The notes beneath the pieces were generated by a model that worked only from the letters and a program-made list of their open reading frames with translations, searched no databases and had not been told where the DNA came from. The position numbers and the translations under genes are program-made. Source: Bradyrhizobium ottawaense (GTDB lineage Bacteria; Pseudomonadota; Alphaproteobacteria; Rhizobiales; Xanthobacteraceae). From it: 64,000 nucleotides of DNA. Position 1 is the stretch's first letter, and each line of letters begins with the position of its first letter. Where the stretch lies: positions 3,359,001-3,423,000 of the forward strand of contig NZ_LT629693.1 in NCBI RefSeq assembly GCF_900099825.1, read 5' to 3'. This document shows, one piece after another, positions 1-9,726 of this stretch.

Positions 1-264
1 ACGCTGGCGCCGCTGATCGTGCTGGCGACGGCGCAGCTCGGCTCCACCATCCTCACCGAAGCCTCGCTGTCGTTCCTCGGCCTCGGCATTCCCGAGCCCT
101 ATCCGTCATGGGGCCGCATGCTGTCGGAATCGGCGGCGGAATATGTCCGCACTGCGCCTTGGCTGGTGATCTTCCCGGGCATCGCGATCAGCCTCGCGGT
201 GTTCGGCACCAACCTGTTCGGCGACGCGCTGCGCGACATCCTCGACCCAAGGCAGCGCGGCTGA
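1..264 (+). CDS. ABC transporter permease, C-terminal fragment (Dpp/Opp type)
   Basis: Only the last 87 residues are in the window; the gene begins upstream. The fragment contains the EAA-like cytoplasmic loop of binding-protein-dependent permeases ([18 protein letters not shown]) followed by a final membrane segment ([20 protein letters not shown]) and the typical end [11 protein letters not shown]. This pattern is that of the DppC/OppC inner-membrane subunit of peptide or nickel importers. The stop overlaps the start of the next ATPase gene (TGATG), so permease and ATPases are translationally coupled. The substrate cannot be told because the periplasmic binding protein lies outside the window. 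Confidence 0.9.
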   Translation, partial: TLAPLIVLATAQLGSTILTEASLSFLGLGIPEPYPSWGRMLSESAAEYVRTAPWLVIFPGIAISLAVFGTNLFGDALRDILDPRQRG

Positions 265-1277
265 TGAGCGAAGCACAGGCGGAAGAAACGGTTCTCGACG
301 TCAAGAACCTGCAGACGGTGTTCTTCACCAATTCGGGGCTGTTCCGGGCGGTCGACGACGTGTCGTTCACCGTCCGCCGCGGCGAGACGCTGGCGATCGT
401 CGGCGAATCCGGCTGCGGCAAGAGCGTGACCGCGCTATCGATCATGCGGCTGGTGCCCGATCCGCCCGGCCGCATCGTCGGCGGTTCGGTGACCCTGGAA
501 GGCACCAACCTGCTCGACCTCGACGAGGCCGAGATGCGCAAGGTCCGGGGCAACCGGATCTCGATGATTTTCCAGGAGCCGATGACCTCGCTCAATCCGG
601 TGATGCGGATCGGCGACCAGATCACCGAAGTGGTGCAACTGCATCAGACCATGAGCAACAAGCAGGCGTGGGCCAAGGCGGTCGAGATGCTGCGCCTCGT
701 CCGCATTCCCGAACCGGAGCGGCGGGCGCATGAATATCCGCACCAGCTTTCCGGCGGCATGCGCCAACGCGCCATGATCGCGATGGCGCTGGCGTGCCGG
801 CCGACGCTATTGATTGCGGACGAGCCGACCACCGCGCTCGACGTCACCATCCAGGCGCAGATCCTGGCGCTGATCGTCGACCTGCAGAAGACGCTCGGCA
901 CCGGGCTGGTGCTGATCACGCACGATCTCGGCGTCGTGGCGCAGACCGCGCAGCGCGTCATCGTGATGTATGCCGGCAAGAAGGTCGAGGAGGCGACGGT
1001 CGAGGATCTGTTCGAGAACCCGCTGCATCCCTACACCCGCGGACTGATGGCCTCGATGCCGGCCGTGATTTCGCTCGAAGCCAGGGCCGACGCGCGGCTG
1101 ACCGAGATTCCCGGCATGGTGCCGTCGCTGACCAACCTGCCGGTGGGATGCGCCTTCGCGCCGCGCTGCAGCCTCGCGATCGACCGCTGCCGCGCCGAAT
1201 ATCCGCCGCTGCAAGAGTTTGACGGCAAGCATCTGGCGGCGTGCTGGCGCGCGGCCGAAAAGGTGGCCGCGCCATGA
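264..1277 (+). CDS. Peptide-type ABC transporter ATP-binding protein (DppD/OppD-like)
   Basis: A 337-residue ATPase. Walker A is GESGCGKS, the Q-loop lies in [10 protein letters not shown], the signature is LSGGMRQR and Walker B is [12 protein letters not shown], followed by the H-loop in LITHDLGVV. The C-terminal extension with spaced cysteines ([15 protein letters not shown]) is the oligopeptide_HPY domain that in this family can bind an Fe-S cluster. I chose ATG 264 because it overlaps the permease stop; an in-frame upstream ATG at 108 lies inside the permease gene. It pairs with the following ATPase as a heterodimeric motor driving import of peptides or related solutes. Confidence 0.93.
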   Translation: MSEAQAEETVLDVKNLQTVFFTNSGLFRAVDDVSFTVRRGETLAIVGESGCGKSVTALSIMRLVPDPPGRIVGGSVTLEGTNLLDLDEAEMRKVRGNRISMIFQEPMTSLNPVMRIGDQITEVVQLHQTMSNKQAWAKAVEMLRLVRIPEPERRAHEYPHQLSGGMRQRAMIAMALACRPTLLIADEPTTALDVTIQAQILALIVDLQKTLGTGLVLITHDLGVVAQTAQRVIVMYAGKKVEEATVEDLFENPLHPYTRGLMASMPAVISLEARADARLTEIPGMVPSLTNLPVGCAFAPRCSLAIDRCRAEYPPLQEFDGKHLAACWRAAEKVAAP

Positions 1278-2263
1278 CCGACACGCCCCTGCTCGAGGTC
1301 ACCGACCTCGTCAAACATTATGCGGTGCGTGGCGGCGTGCTGCGCCGTCGCATCGGCACCGTGCATGCGGTCGACGGCGTCAGCTTCTCGGTCGGCAAGG
1401 GAGAGACACTTGGTCTGGTCGGCGAGTCCGGCTGCGGCAAATCGACGGTCGCGCGCGCCGTGCTGCGGCTGGTGGAACCGTCCAGCGGCGCCATCAAGTT
1501 GAACGGCACCGATATCACCGGTCTCAGCAAGGCGGAGATGCGGCCGCATCGGCGCTCGATGCAGATCGTGTTTCAGGACCCGTTCGCCTCGCTCAATCCG
1601 CGCATGACCGCGGGCGACATCGTCGGCGAACCGCTCAGCGTGCATGGGCTGGCGACCGGCCGCGAGAAACAGGCGCGGGTCGCCGAACTGTTCGCGCAGG
1701 TCGGGCTGCGGCCCGACCAGATGAAGAACTATCCGCATCAATTCTCCGGCGGGCAGCGGCAGCGCATCTGCATTGCGCGCGCGCTGTCGCTCGGGCCGAG
1801 CCTGATTGTATGCGACGAGCCGGTATCGGCGCTCGACGTCTCGATCCAGGCACAGGTGATCAACCTCCTGATCGACCTGCAGCGCAAGCACGGCTTCTCC
1901 TATCTGTTCATCGCGCATGACCTTGCCGTGGTCGCCCATATCAGCCACCGCGTCGCAGTGATGTATCTCGGCCGCATTGTCGAGATTGCCGACAAGGCCG
2001 AACTGTTCGCCAACCCGCGCCATCCCTATACGCAGGCGCTGCTGGCGTCGGTGCCGATCGCCGATCCCAAAGCGAAGAAACTCGCGCCAATGATCGACGG
2101 CGACGTGCCAAGCCCGATCAATCCGCCGCCGGGATGCGCGTTCCACACCCGCTGCCGCTATGCGATGGACCGCTGCAAGGTGGAGCGGCCGGTGCTGGCG
2201 GAGGCCGGCGCGAAGCACGAGGTGGCGTGCTGGTTGAATGACGGGACGGGGCGACCGGGGTAG
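1274..2263 (+). CDS. Peptide-type ABC transporter ATP-binding protein (DppF/OppF-like)
   Basis: A 329-residue second ATPase of the same transporter. Walker A GESGCGKS, signature FSGGQRQR, Walker [13 protein letters not shown] and a C-terminal HPY domain ([15 protein letters not shown]) are visible. ATG 1274 overlaps the TGA of the previous gene (ATGA), which is why I prefer it to the in-frame ATG at 1241. It is the last gene of the importer operon; a palindromic repeat that could act as terminator follows immediately. Confidence 0.93.
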   Translation: MTDTPLLEVTDLVKHYAVRGGVLRRRIGTVHAVDGVSFSVGKGETLGLVGESGCGKSTVARAVLRLVEPSSGAIKLNGTDITGLSKAEMRPHRRSMQIVFQDPFASLNPRMTAGDIVGEPLSVHGLATGREKQARVAELFAQVGLRPDQMKNYPHQFSGGQRQRICIARALSLGPSLIVCDEPVSALDVSIQAQVINLLIDLQRKHGFSYLFIAHDLAVVAHISHRVAVMYLGRIVEIADKAELFANPRHPYTQALLASVPIADPKAKKLAPMIDGDVPSPINPPPGCAFHTRCRYAMDRCKVERPVLAEAGAKHEVACWLNDGTGRPG

Positions 2264-2267
2264 GCTT

Positions 2268-2384
2268 GTCGTCCCGGCGAAGGCCGGGACCCCTACCGCG
2301 TGATCTATCGATAATCTCCGGTGGCTGAGACCATTCGCCCAACAACTGCCGCGGCGTATGGGTCCCGGCGTTCGCCGGGACGAC
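2268..2384. repeat. Intergenic palindromic repeat between convergent genes
   Basis: The left arm (2268-2292, GTCGTCCCGGCGAAGGCC then GGGACCC) is matched by a near-perfect inverted copy at 2360-2384. It fills the gap between the transporter operon and the convergently transcribed carboxylase operon. It probably folds as a bidirectional terminator in RNA, and it belongs to the dispersed GTCGTCCCGGCG repeat type common in Bradyrhizobium-like genomes (from memory). Confidence 0.7.
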
Positions 2385-2388
2385 GGGG

Positions 2389-4359
2389 TTACGCCGCCTC
2401 GATCTCCACCACGATCTTTCCCGTCGTCACCTGCTCACCCTCGGCAACGTCGATGGCCGAGACCGTGCCGGTAACGCCGGCCGTATGCACGTGCTCCATC
2501 TTCATCGCTTCCAGCGTCATGACCGGCTGCCCGGCCGCGACCTTGTCGCCCGGCTTGACCAGCACGGCGACGACGCGGCCGTTCATCGCCGCGCGCACCT
2601 TGCCGTCGCCACCGCTGGCCGCGGCCGAGACTGGCGCCGCCAGCGTCAGGTCCCGGACATCCGTCGTGACGCCGCGATGCAAGATGTAGAGACGATCGCC
2701 ATCGCGCAGGAACCTTGCGGATTCCATCAGCCCGTTGGTACGGAAACGAATGGTGTCGCAACCGAGTTCATCGATCGCGAAGCGCTGCTCGCCACCCGCG
2801 AACGAGGCCAGATAGCCGCCGTCGCGTTCGCGCACGATGTCGACCTCGTGCACGGCTTGGCCGAGATCGATCCGCGTCGTCAGTGGAAACGCTGCCGCCA
2901 GCGAACGTCCGCTGCGCCAGGCCGGGGCCTGCGGATGGGTCGCATAGAGCAGCAATGCGGCCAGCGCGGCCTCCGCCTTGTCATCGGTACGCGGCGCCAG
3001 CAGTTCAGCGCGATGGTTGCCGATAAAGGCCGTGGTCGCCTCACCCCTCGCAAAGGCCGGGTGACGCAGGCAGGAAATCAGGAATCCCTGGTTGGTGGTA
3101 ACGCCGAAGGCTGCGGTCTGCTCCAAACCCGAGATCAGCTTGCCGCGCGCTTCATCGCGGCTCGTGCCATAGCTGATGATCTTGGCGATCATCGAATCGT
3201 AGAACGGCGGAATTTCGGAACCTGACTGCAGTGCATGCTCGACACGAACGCCACCGGGCATCTGCCACAGCGCCATCCTGCCGGATTGCGGCATGAAATC
3301 ATGGCCGGCGTCCTCGGAGCACAATCGCACCTCGATCGCATGGCCGGAGAATTTGATGTCCTCCTGCACCAGTCCGAGCGGCTCGCCGCTGGCGACGCGC
3401 AGTTGCAGTTCGACCAGATCGAGCCCGGTGATCGCCTCGGTGACGGGATGCTCGACCTGCAGCCGCGTGTTCATTTCCATGAAATAGAATTCGCCGCTCG
3501 GGTCGAGCAGGAATTCCAGCGTGCCGGCGCCCTCGTAGCGCAGCGACCTGACCGCGTCGACGGCGACCGCGCCCATCCGCGCCCGCAATTTCGGCGTCAC
3601 TGCCGGAGACGGCGCTTCCTCGATCAGCTTCTGGTGCCGGCGCTGCACCGAGCAATCGCGCTCGCCGAGATGAATGGCGTTGCCGTAGCGGTCGCCGAAC
3701 ACCTGAACTTCGATATGACGGGGATCGACAATGGCGCGCTCAAGAATCACGGTGGGATCTCCGAACGCGCCCTGCGCCTCGGATCGCGCGCTGCGCAGCG
3801 CGTCCGGAAATACGGCTGCGTCCGCGACCAGCCGCATGCCGCGCCCGCCGCCGCCGGCGACGGCCTTGATCATCACCGGGAAGCCGATCTTCCTGGCCTC
3901 CTTCAGCATCACGGCGTCGCTCTGGTCCGCGCCCTGATAGCCGGGCACGCAGGGTACACCGGCCTTGAGCATGATGTCCTTGGCGCCGGCCTTGTTGCCC
4001 ATCGCCCGGATCGATTCCGGCGACGGGCCGATGAACACCAGCCCGGCGTCGCGGCAGGCTAACGCAAAATCCTCGTTCTCGGCGAGGAAGCCATAGCCGG
4101 GATGCACCGCGCCGGCGCCGGAGGCTTTCGCCGCGGCGATGATGGCGTCGATCCGCAAGTAGGATTGCGACGGCAACGCCTCGCCGATTCGCATCGCCTG
4201 GTCCGCCTCGCGGACATGCAGCGCATCGCGGTCGGCGTCGGAGTAAACCGCGACCACGCCATAGCCGAGCCGGCGCGCGGTGCGCATGATCCGCAGCGCG
4301 ATCTCGCCGCGATTGGCGATCAGGATCTTGAAGAACGGCGTCCGCTTCATCATGCTCAT
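2389..4359 (-). CDS. Biotin-dependent acyl-CoA carboxylase, biotin carboxylase/BCCP (alpha) subunit
   Basis: 656 residues. The N-terminus (KILIANRGEIALRIMRTAR) is a canonical biotin-carboxylase start. The ATP-grasp glycine loop is AGGGGRGMR, with the catalytic EMNTRLQVEHPVTE near residue 300 and the C-terminal biotinyl site EAMKMEH about 40 residues from the end. The domain order (BC, linker, BCCP) and length match methylcrotonyl-CoA or geranyl-CoA carboxylase alpha subunits (MccA/AtuF type). It carboxylates biotin using ATP and bicarbonate and hands it to the beta subunit encoded just upstream. The start overlaps the beta-subunit stop (ATGA), so they are coupled. The acyl-CoA substrate cannot be fixed from sequence; the context favours a branched or unsaturated acyl-CoA. 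Confidence 0.9.
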   Translation of the reverse strand: MSMMKRTPFFKILIANRGEIALRIMRTARRLGYGVVAVYSDADRDALHVREADQAMRIGEALPSQSYLRIDAIIAAAKASGAGAVHPGYGFLAENEDFALACRDAGLVFIGPSPESIRAMGNKAGAKDIMLKAGVPCVPGYQGADQSDAVMLKEARKIGFPVMIKAVAGGGGRGMRLVADAAVFPDALRSARSEAQGAFGDPTVILERAIVDPRHIEVQVFGDRYGNAIHLGERDCSVQRRHQKLIEEAPSPAVTPKLRARMGAVAVDAVRSLRYEGAGTLEFLLDPSGEFYFMEMNTRLQVEHPVTEAITGLDLVELQLRVASGEPLGLVQEDIKFSGHAIEVRLCSEDAGHDFMPQSGRMALWQMPGGVRVEHALQSGSEIPPFYDSMIAKIISYGTSRDEARGKLISGLEQTAAFGVTTNQGFLISCLRHPAFARGEATTAFIGNHRAELLAPRTDDKAEAALAALLLYATHPQAPAWRSGRSLAAAFPLTTRIDLGQAVHEVDIVRERDGGYLASFAGGEQRFAIDELGCDTIRFRTNGLMESARFLRDGDRLYILHRGVTTDVRDLTLAAPVSAAASGGDGKVRAAMNGRVVAVLVKPGDKVAAGQPVMTLEAMKMEHVHTAGVTGTVSAIDVAEGEQVTTGKIVVEIEAA

Positions 4360-5972
4360 GGGCGGGCGACCGAGAACTGCATGCGCTGGGGGATGCGCGC
4401 CTCGGCCTCGCGACAGATCGCCAGCACCTCCGAGAGCACGCTGCGGGTATCGCGCGGGTCGATCACACCGTCATCCAGCACGCGCGCGCTGGTCGAGAAC
4501 ACGTCCATCTGGCCGTCAAACACACCGATGATCTGCGCCTTCATCGCCTCCAGCTTTTCCTTCTCGATCGGCTTGCCGCGCCGTGCGGCGGCCGCTTCCG
4601 TCACGATCGCCATGGTTTCGGCCGCCTGCTCGCCGCCCATCACGGCGGTCCGGGCGTTGGGCCAGGAGAAGCAGAAGCGCGGATGGAAGCCGCGCCCGCA
4701 CATGCCGTAGTTCCCGGCGCCGAACGACGCGCCGCAATAGATCGTGATCTGCGGCACGGTCGCCGACGTGACGGCCTGGATCATCTTGGAGCCGTGCTTG
4801 ATCATGCCGGCTTCCTCATAGGCTTTGCCCACCATGTAGCCCGTCGTGTTGTTGAGATAGAGCAGCGGCGTACGCGACTGGCAGCAGGCCTGGATGAAAT
4901 GCGTCGCCTTGTTGGCGCCGGGCACATCGAGCGGCCCGTTGTTGGTGATGATCCCGATCGCCTGCCCCTCGACGCGGGCGTGGCCGCACACCGTGGCGGG
5001 CCCGTAATTGGCGCCGAATTCCGTAAAGTCGGAATCGTCGATGATCCGCGCGATCACCTGCCGCATGTCGACCGGACGCTTGTGGTCCATCGCCATGATT
5101 CCGAGCAGTTCTTCCTGGTCGTAACGCGGCGGGCGCCAGGCGGGTTCGGCCGGCTTCGGCCGATCCCATTCCAGATTGGCCATGATGTCGCGCGCGATCC
5201 GCAGCGCATCGCGGTCGTCTTCGGCAAGATAATCACCGAGCCCGGAAATCGAGGTGTGCATCTCGGCGCCGCCGAGTTCCTCCTCGGTCGCGATCTCGCC
5301 GGTGGCGGCCTTGAGCAGCGGCGGCCCGGCCAGAAAGGCGCGGGTGCGGCCGCGCACCATCACGATGTAATCGGACAACCCGGTCTGGTAGGCGCCGCCT
5401 GCGGTCGAGGAGCCGTGCGTCACGGTGACGACCGGCAAGCCTGCCGCCGACAATCGTGCCAGGTTGCGAAAGATATTGCCGCCGCGAATAAAGTCCTCGA
5501 CGCGGTAGCGCAGCAAATTGGCGCCGGCGCTTTCGACCAGTTGCACGTAAGGCAGCTTGTTCTCCAGCGCCAGTTCCTGCACCCGTAGCGTCTTGTCGAG
5601 CCCATAAGGCTGCAGCGCACCGGCATCGATGCCGGAATCATTGGCGCTGACCATGCAGCGAATACCAGCGACAAAACCGATGCCCGCGATCAAGCCGCCG
5701 CCGGGCACGCTCTTGTCCGCGTCCGGTACGTCGAACATGTAACCTGCGAGCGTCGACAGTTCGATAAAGGGTGTACCGGGATCGAGCACCAGCGCCACCC
5801 GCTCGCGCGGCAGCAATTGGCCGCGCTTGTGGAAACGGTCCTTGGCGGCAGCGGAGGCGGCGCGCGTCCGTTCCTCCAGCATGCGCATCCGCGCGATCTG
5901 CGCCAGCATGCCGTCGCGGTTGGCCTTGTAGGTGCTCCCGCCGGTCGCGATTGTCGATTCGAGGATGGCCAT
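4356..5972 (-). CDS. Acyl-CoA carboxylase carboxyltransferase (beta) subunit, AtuC/MccB-like
   Basis: 538 residues from ATG 5972 (MAILESTIATGG); an upstream in-frame start at 6047 would run through a palindromic repeat and is unlikely. Carboxyltransferase signatures are the N-half oxyanion region VTHGSSTAGGAYQTGLSD and the C-half GASFGAGNYGMCGRGF. The LSTLAGYMFDVPDADK insertion and the length recall geranyl-CoA carboxylase (AtuC) more than propionyl-CoA carboxylase, by memory of the family. It transfers the carboxyl group from biotin to a 3-methyl-2-enoyl-type acyl-CoA. It forms a two-gene operon with the alpha subunit downstream. Confidence 0.88.
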   Translation of the reverse strand: MAILESTIATGGSTYKANRDGMLAQIARMRMLEERTRAASAAAKDRFHKRGQLLPRERVALVLDPGTPFIELSTLAGYMFDVPDADKSVPGGGLIAGIGFVAGIRCMVSANDSGIDAGALQPYGLDKTLRVQELALENKLPYVQLVESAGANLLRYRVEDFIRGGNIFRNLARLSAAGLPVVTVTHGSSTAGGAYQTGLSDYIVMVRGRTRAFLAGPPLLKAATGEIATEEELGGAEMHTSISGLGDYLAEDDRDALRIARDIMANLEWDRPKPAEPAWRPPRYDQEELLGIMAMDHKRPVDMRQVIARIIDDSDFTEFGANYGPATVCGHARVEGQAIGIITNNGPLDVPGANKATHFIQACCQSRTPLLYLNNTTGYMVGKAYEEAGMIKHGSKMIQAVTSATVPQITIYCGASFGAGNYGMCGRGFHPRFCFSWPNARTAVMGGEQAAETMAIVTEAAAARRGKPIEKEKLEAMKAQIIGVFDGQMDVFSTSARVLDDGVIDPRDTRSVLSEVLAICREAEARIPQRMQFSVARP

Positions 5973-5980
5973 ATTTACTC

Positions 5981-6062
5981 CGTCATTCCGGGATGGTCCG
6001 AAGGACCAGACCCGGAAGTTCGAGATTCCGGGTTCGACGCTTCGCATCGCCCCGGAATGACG
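5981..6062. repeat. Palindromic repeat CGTCATTCCGGG ... CCCGGAATGACG
   Basis: Terminal inverted arms at 5981-5992 and 6051-6062 enclose a smaller internal hairpin. It sits between the ligase gene (upstream on the minus strand) and the carboxylase beta gene, so it may attenuate or process the shared transcript. Confidence 0.7.
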
Positions 6063-6081
6063 TTGATAGGTTCGGGACCGC

Positions 6082-7683
6082 TCACGCGCTCTTCCCGGTA
6101 AAATGCTCGCTATACGACTGCCTCAATTCGACCTTGCGCAATTTGCCGGTCGCGGTCATCGGCATTTCGTCGAGGATGCAAATGAATTTCGGCATCTGGA
6201 AGCCGCCGAGATGTTTGCGGCAGTGCTCGGCGATCCCGGCTTCATCGGCCTGGGCACCCGGCTTCAGCTTGACGAACGCAGACACCGCCTCGCCCCATTG
6301 CGGGTGCGGCAGACCGACGACGGCCGCGTTCTGCACGGCGGGATGGGCCAGCAGCGTCTCCTCGATCTTGACCGAGGCGACGTTCTCGCCGCCGGACTTG
6401 ATCATGTCCTTCTTGCGGTCGAGGAACAGCACCTCGCCGTGCTCATCGATCAAAGCGAGATCGCCGGTGTGGTGCCAGCCGAACTTGCGCGCCTCTTCGG
6501 TCGCTTTTGGATCCTTGTAGTAGCCCATCATCACGTTCGGGCCGCGATGCACGAGTTCGCCGGCCTCGCCGCGCGGCAGCAGGTTGCCGTTGTCGTCCAT
6601 GATCGCGGTCTCGTTGACGATCAGCGACTCGCCCCAGTAATTGCCGAAGCGTTCCAGCTGGCGATCCGGCTGCGACATGGTGGTGGCCGGATACATTTCG
6701 GTCTGGCCGCTGGAGAGGACGAAATTCGGGCACATGTCGGCGATGGCACGCTCCAGCAGCGGACGGCCCATCGGCGCCATGGTGTAGATGCAGGTCTTCA
6801 GGCCCGAAAGATCGAACTCCCTGCGCCGCGGGTGATCGAGGATGGCCTGGTACATCAGCGACAGCCCGACAAACACGGTGAGCTTGTCGCGGACGATGGC
6901 TTCCATGCAGACCACGGGATCGAAGCCGCGCATCAGCGCCATCCGGCCGCCGACCGATAGGTAGCTCAACAGCAGCACATGGCCGGCGCAATGGAACAGC
7001 GGAAACTGCCCGGTGATGCCGTCGTCGCGGCCGAGCTTCATCTCGATACAATTGCTCATCACCGCCATCACCACCGCGAGGTGGCAATGCATCGCGCCCT
7101 TCGGGCGGGAAGTGGTACCCGAGGTGTAGATGATCATCGCGAGATCGCGTTCGTCGAACTCGATCTCGGGTTCGATCTCGGACTGGTCCTTGATCAGATC
7201 GGTGAAATTCTCCAGTCCTGACGCGGCGACCTTGCCGGCGAGATCGATCGCGATCATCTGCATGCCGCGCTTTTCCAGCGCGACGCGGCGGTCGGGCTGC
7301 GCATGCAGCATATCGTCGATCAGCGCGAACTTCACCTCGGCATGGTCGAGGATGTAGTCCATGTCTGATGGCCCGAGCATGGTGTTGATGGGAACCCAGA
7401 CCAGTCCGGCGCGGTGAATGCCGAACAACGCTTTGACGAATTCAACCGAGTTGTTGCAGATCGTCGAAATCTTCTCGCCCGGCTTCAGTCCGCGCTGCAC
7501 CAGGTAGTTGGCAAAGCGGTTGGCGTCGCGCTCGATCTCGGTGAAGGTGACGCGCCGCGCGCCGTCGGTGAGCGCCACGCGATCGGGAAACCGCGCCGCC
7601 GCCCGCTTGAGCAGATCGCCGATCGCGACGCGGCCGATCCGGCCGGGTCCTGTCACGCCGCCGGTTGCGGTGAGATTGGTCAT
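6082..7683 (-). CDS. AMP-dependent acyl-CoA synthetase/ligase
   Basis: 533 residues of the ANL superfamily. The phosphate loop is YTSGTTSRPKG (near residue 190), followed by the A5-like SSGQTEMYPAT, the ribose-binding HTGD, the hinge KDMIKSGGENV and the C-terminal catalytic lysine motif TATGKLRK. It makes an acyl-CoA from a free acid via an acyl-adenylate. A purine-rich GGGAG lies about 8 bases before the ATG. Its place upstream of the carboxylase operon and downstream of the BKACE gene suggests it activates the acid degraded by this block. The substrate is not predictable from the motifs. Confidence 0.9.
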   Translation of the reverse strand: MTNLTATGGVTGPGRIGRVAIGDLLKRAAARFPDRVALTDGARRVTFTEIERDANRFANYLVQRGLKPGEKISTICNNSVEFVKALFGIHRAGLVWVPINTMLGPSDMDYILDHAEVKFALIDDMLHAQPDRRVALEKRGMQMIAIDLAGKVAASGLENFTDLIKDQSEIEPEIEFDERDLAMIIYTSGTTSRPKGAMHCHLAVVMAVMSNCIEMKLGRDDGITGQFPLFHCAGHVLLLSYLSVGGRMALMRGFDPVVCMEAIVRDKLTVFVGLSLMYQAILDHPRRREFDLSGLKTCIYTMAPMGRPLLERAIADMCPNFVLSSGQTEMYPATTMSQPDRQLERFGNYWGESLIVNETAIMDDNGNLLPRGEAGELVHRGPNVMMGYYKDPKATEEARKFGWHHTGDLALIDEHGEVLFLDRKKDMIKSGGENVASVKIEETLLAHPAVQNAAVVGLPHPQWGEAVSAFVKLKPGAQADEAGIAEHCRKHLGGFQMPKFICILDEMPMTATGKLRKVELRQSYSEHFTGKSA

Positions 7684-7705
7684 GTTTTCCGCTCCCGTGA
7701 AACTC

Positions 7706-7787
7706 CGTCATTGCGAGGAGCGAAGCGACGAAGCAATCCATACTTTTTTGCGGATGAATGGATTGCTTCGCTTCGCTCGCAATGACG
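7706..7787. repeat. Palindromic repeat GTCATTGCGAGGAGCGAAGC type
   Basis: The left arm (7706-7740) and an inverted right arm (7759-7787) both carry the CGTCATTGCGAG and GAAGCAATCCA words. Related copies occur at 29745-29829 and, decayed, near 22893-22925. It is a dispersed, non-coding element between the BKACE and ligase genes. Confidence 0.8.
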
Positions 7788-7794
7788 GGCTCAA

Positions 7795-8661
7795 CTAATG
7801 CCTGGTCCCGAAAATCTGCCGCGCTTCGGCGGGGCTGGCGATCTCGCGGCCGGCGCGCCGGGCACAGGCGGCGATGGCTTCGATCAACTGCCCGTTCGAG
7901 GTCACCTTTTTGCCGTCGGCGAGATAGAAGGTGTCTTCGAGACCGGTGCGCAAATGCCCGCCGAGATCGGCGCAACGCTGGTGCAGCGGCCAGATTTCGC
8001 CGCGCCCGATCGCGGTGACCTGCCAATGCGCTTCCGGCAGCTTCAGCTTCAACAGGATCGGCAGCAACTCCGGATCGGCCGGCATGCCGGACGCCACGCC
8101 CATCACGAAATTATACTCCAGCGGCCCGGCATACATGCCGGTCTGCCGGTACATGTTGACGCAACGCACGATGCCGACGTCGAAGCATTCGAATTCCGGA
8201 ATCGTACCGGCCACCTTCATGACGTCGAGATAATCCTGCACCTTCTCGACCGCGTTATCGAACATCATCGGCGGCCAGGCCCAGGTGTTGTCGGACTTGA
8301 CCTTGAGATAGTTCAGCGAACCGGCGTTGCAGGCCGCGATCTCGGGTTTGGTCTCGCGCACGCAATCGAGCGCGCCCTGGTAATGCGGCCCCGACGTGCC
8401 GGTGGTGTGGTTGATGATGACGCCCGGACAGGCCTCGCGGATCGCCTGCTGAATCTCTTTGCTGACGCCGACGTCCCAGGACGGCAGATGGCCCTTGTTC
8501 GGCTCCTGCTGGCGCAGATGGACATGCATGACGCTGGCGCCGGCGTTGAAGGCGGCCTTCGCCTCGCGCGCCATCTGCTCGGGCGTGACAGGCACGTTGT
8601 GCTGTTTCGGATCGGTCAGCACGCCGTTCAGCGAGCAGGTAATGACGGCCTTGTCGCCCAT
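7795..8661 (-). CDS. BKACE family enzyme (beta-keto acid cleavage, DUF849)
   Basis: 288 residues. The metal-binding HVH (in VMHVHLRQ), the INHTTGTSG strand and the EFECFDVGIV segment are the hallmarks of the 3-keto-5-aminohexanoate cleavage enzyme superfamily. These zinc TIM-barrel enzymes condense a beta-keto acid with acetyl-CoA and release acetoacetate plus a new acyl-CoA. The gene lies between an AraC-type regulator and an acyl-CoA ligase. In this setting it probably cleaves a beta-keto intermediate of the degraded compound. Specificity within BKACE varies widely, so the actual keto acid is open. Confidence 0.88.
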   Translation of the reverse strand: MGDKAVITCSLNGVLTDPKQHNVPVTPEQMAREAKAAFNAGASVMHVHLRQQEPNKGHLPSWDVGVSKEIQQAIREACPGVIINHTTGTSGPHYQGALDCVRETKPEIAACNAGSLNYLKVKSDNTWAWPPMMFDNAVEKVQDYLDVMKVAGTIPEFECFDVGIVRCVNMYRQTGMYAGPLEYNFVMGVASGMPADPELLPILLKLKLPEAHWQVTAIGRGEIWPLHQRCADLGGHLRTGLEDTFYLADGKKVTSNGQLIEAIAACARRAGREIASPAEARQIFGTRH

Positions 8662-8719
8662 GGATCAGCCTTTTGATGTCCGGAAGCTTTCGATTGCTTT
8701 CGCGATCATGCGGCCGGGA

Positions 8720-9553
8720 TCAACTGGCTTCTTGCGTCCACGCGCTATTGTCGGCCTCGGTGCGACCGCTGGTATAGATCGCAAGGTCGCGCGATCCGGA
8801 AAAGATCGCGCGCGGCTTCAGCCCGTAGAAGCGGCGGATCGAGTGACTGAAATGCGTCGAGTCGGGATAGCCGATGTCCTGCGCGAGATGCGCGAGGTTG
8901 ATGTCCTGGTTGGCGAAGTGCAGCAGATGCCGCGCGCGCTTCCAGGCGCGGAATGAACGGAACGAGATTCCGGTCTCTTCCTTGAACAGATGCAGGAAGC
9001 GCGACGGCGACAGCCCCGCCTCCACGGCACAGCTTGCCGCCGTCACCGGCTCGCCGCAGAATTTTCCGATCTGCACGATCGAGCGCGCCACCCGCGGATC
9101 GAGCGCGCGTCGCGGCAGGGCCTCGCCGAGACACAGCGAATCGAATTCGGCATTGGAGATATCGTCGTTGCCCTGACGCTCGCGCAACGCGACATAGGCG
9201 GCGCGAATCCGGTTGGCGAAAGCTTCGCTCTCGGGTCCGGAGAGACGCTCGACGAGGTCCTCGAACACACCTGATGGAACGCTTTCCGGCTCGATCACGA
9301 GACTGAGCACCGAGCGGTAGTCGCTGGCGATGGTGTGCCGGTCGTTCGGCAGCACGGCCGCCAATTCACAAAAGGTCTCGCGGCCATCGGCGGTGGTAAG
9401 CCAGAGCCCGCCCTCGATCGCGACATAGACATTGAAGGCGCCCGAGCGGCGCGCCCGCGGGCGGCCGAGCAGCCCTGCGTAAAACACGCGCTCCGGGGTG
9501 ATCAGCATCAGATGGCCGGATTTGTGGCCGCTCTTGTGACCTATGTCGTCCAT
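8720..9553 (-). CDS. AraC-family transcriptional regulator
   Basis: 277 residues from ATG 9553, chosen because GGAGG stands 8 bases upstream; the frame stays open to 9604. The N-terminal part is a cupin-like sensor domain. The C-terminal 100 residues form the double helix-turn-helix (SPSRFLHLFKEETGISFRSF, then AQDIGYPDSTHFSHSIRRFYG). The N-terminus after MDDIG carries a small KSGHKSGH duplication. Divergence from nothing nearby and co-orientation with the BKACE gene suggest it controls this catabolic block; the inducer is unknown. Confidence 0.88.
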   Translation of the reverse strand: MDDIGHKSGHKSGHLMLITPERVFYAGLLGRPRARRSGAFNVYVAIEGGLWLTTADGRETFCELAAVLPNDRHTIASDYRSVLSLVIEPESVPSGVFEDLVERLSGPESEAFANRIRAAYVALRERQGNDDISNAEFDSLCLGEALPRRALDPRVARSIVQIGKFCGEPVTAASCAVEAGLSPSRFLHLFKEETGISFRSFRAWKRARHLLHFANQDINLAHLAQDIGYPDSTHFSHSIRRFYGLKPRAIFSGSRDLAIYTSGRTEADNSAWTQEAS

Positions 9554-9669
9554 GGCAGATCCTCCTCGCGCGGCTCTTAGGCCGCTGCGACAGGGGGCAA
9601 CCATAGCGCAAAATCGGGGTCTGTCACCGACAGAGATTTGGCCGAATGTGGCGGAAAATGCTCATGAAA

Positions 9670-9718
9670 CCGTCATTGCCTGCAACAAACGCGAAGCGTT
9701 TGTGCAAGGCAATGACGG
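9670..9718. terminator. Hairpin between GST and AraC-regulator genes
   Basis: CCGTCATTGCC (9670-9680) pairs with GGCAATGACGG (9708-9718), and the inner CAAACGC/GCGTTTG extends the stem around a GAA loop. It lies directly after the GST stop on the minus strand and could terminate that transcript. It also resembles the GTCATTGC repeat family, so terminator function is inference. Confidence 0.5.
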
Positions 9719-9726
9719 CGAACTGA

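Noticed and set aside
1031..2218. Long open frame on the minus strand opposite the ATPase genes
   Set aside because: It mirrors two clear ABC ATPases, is rich in H, R and D as expected for antisense of GC-rich genes, and has no family resemblance.
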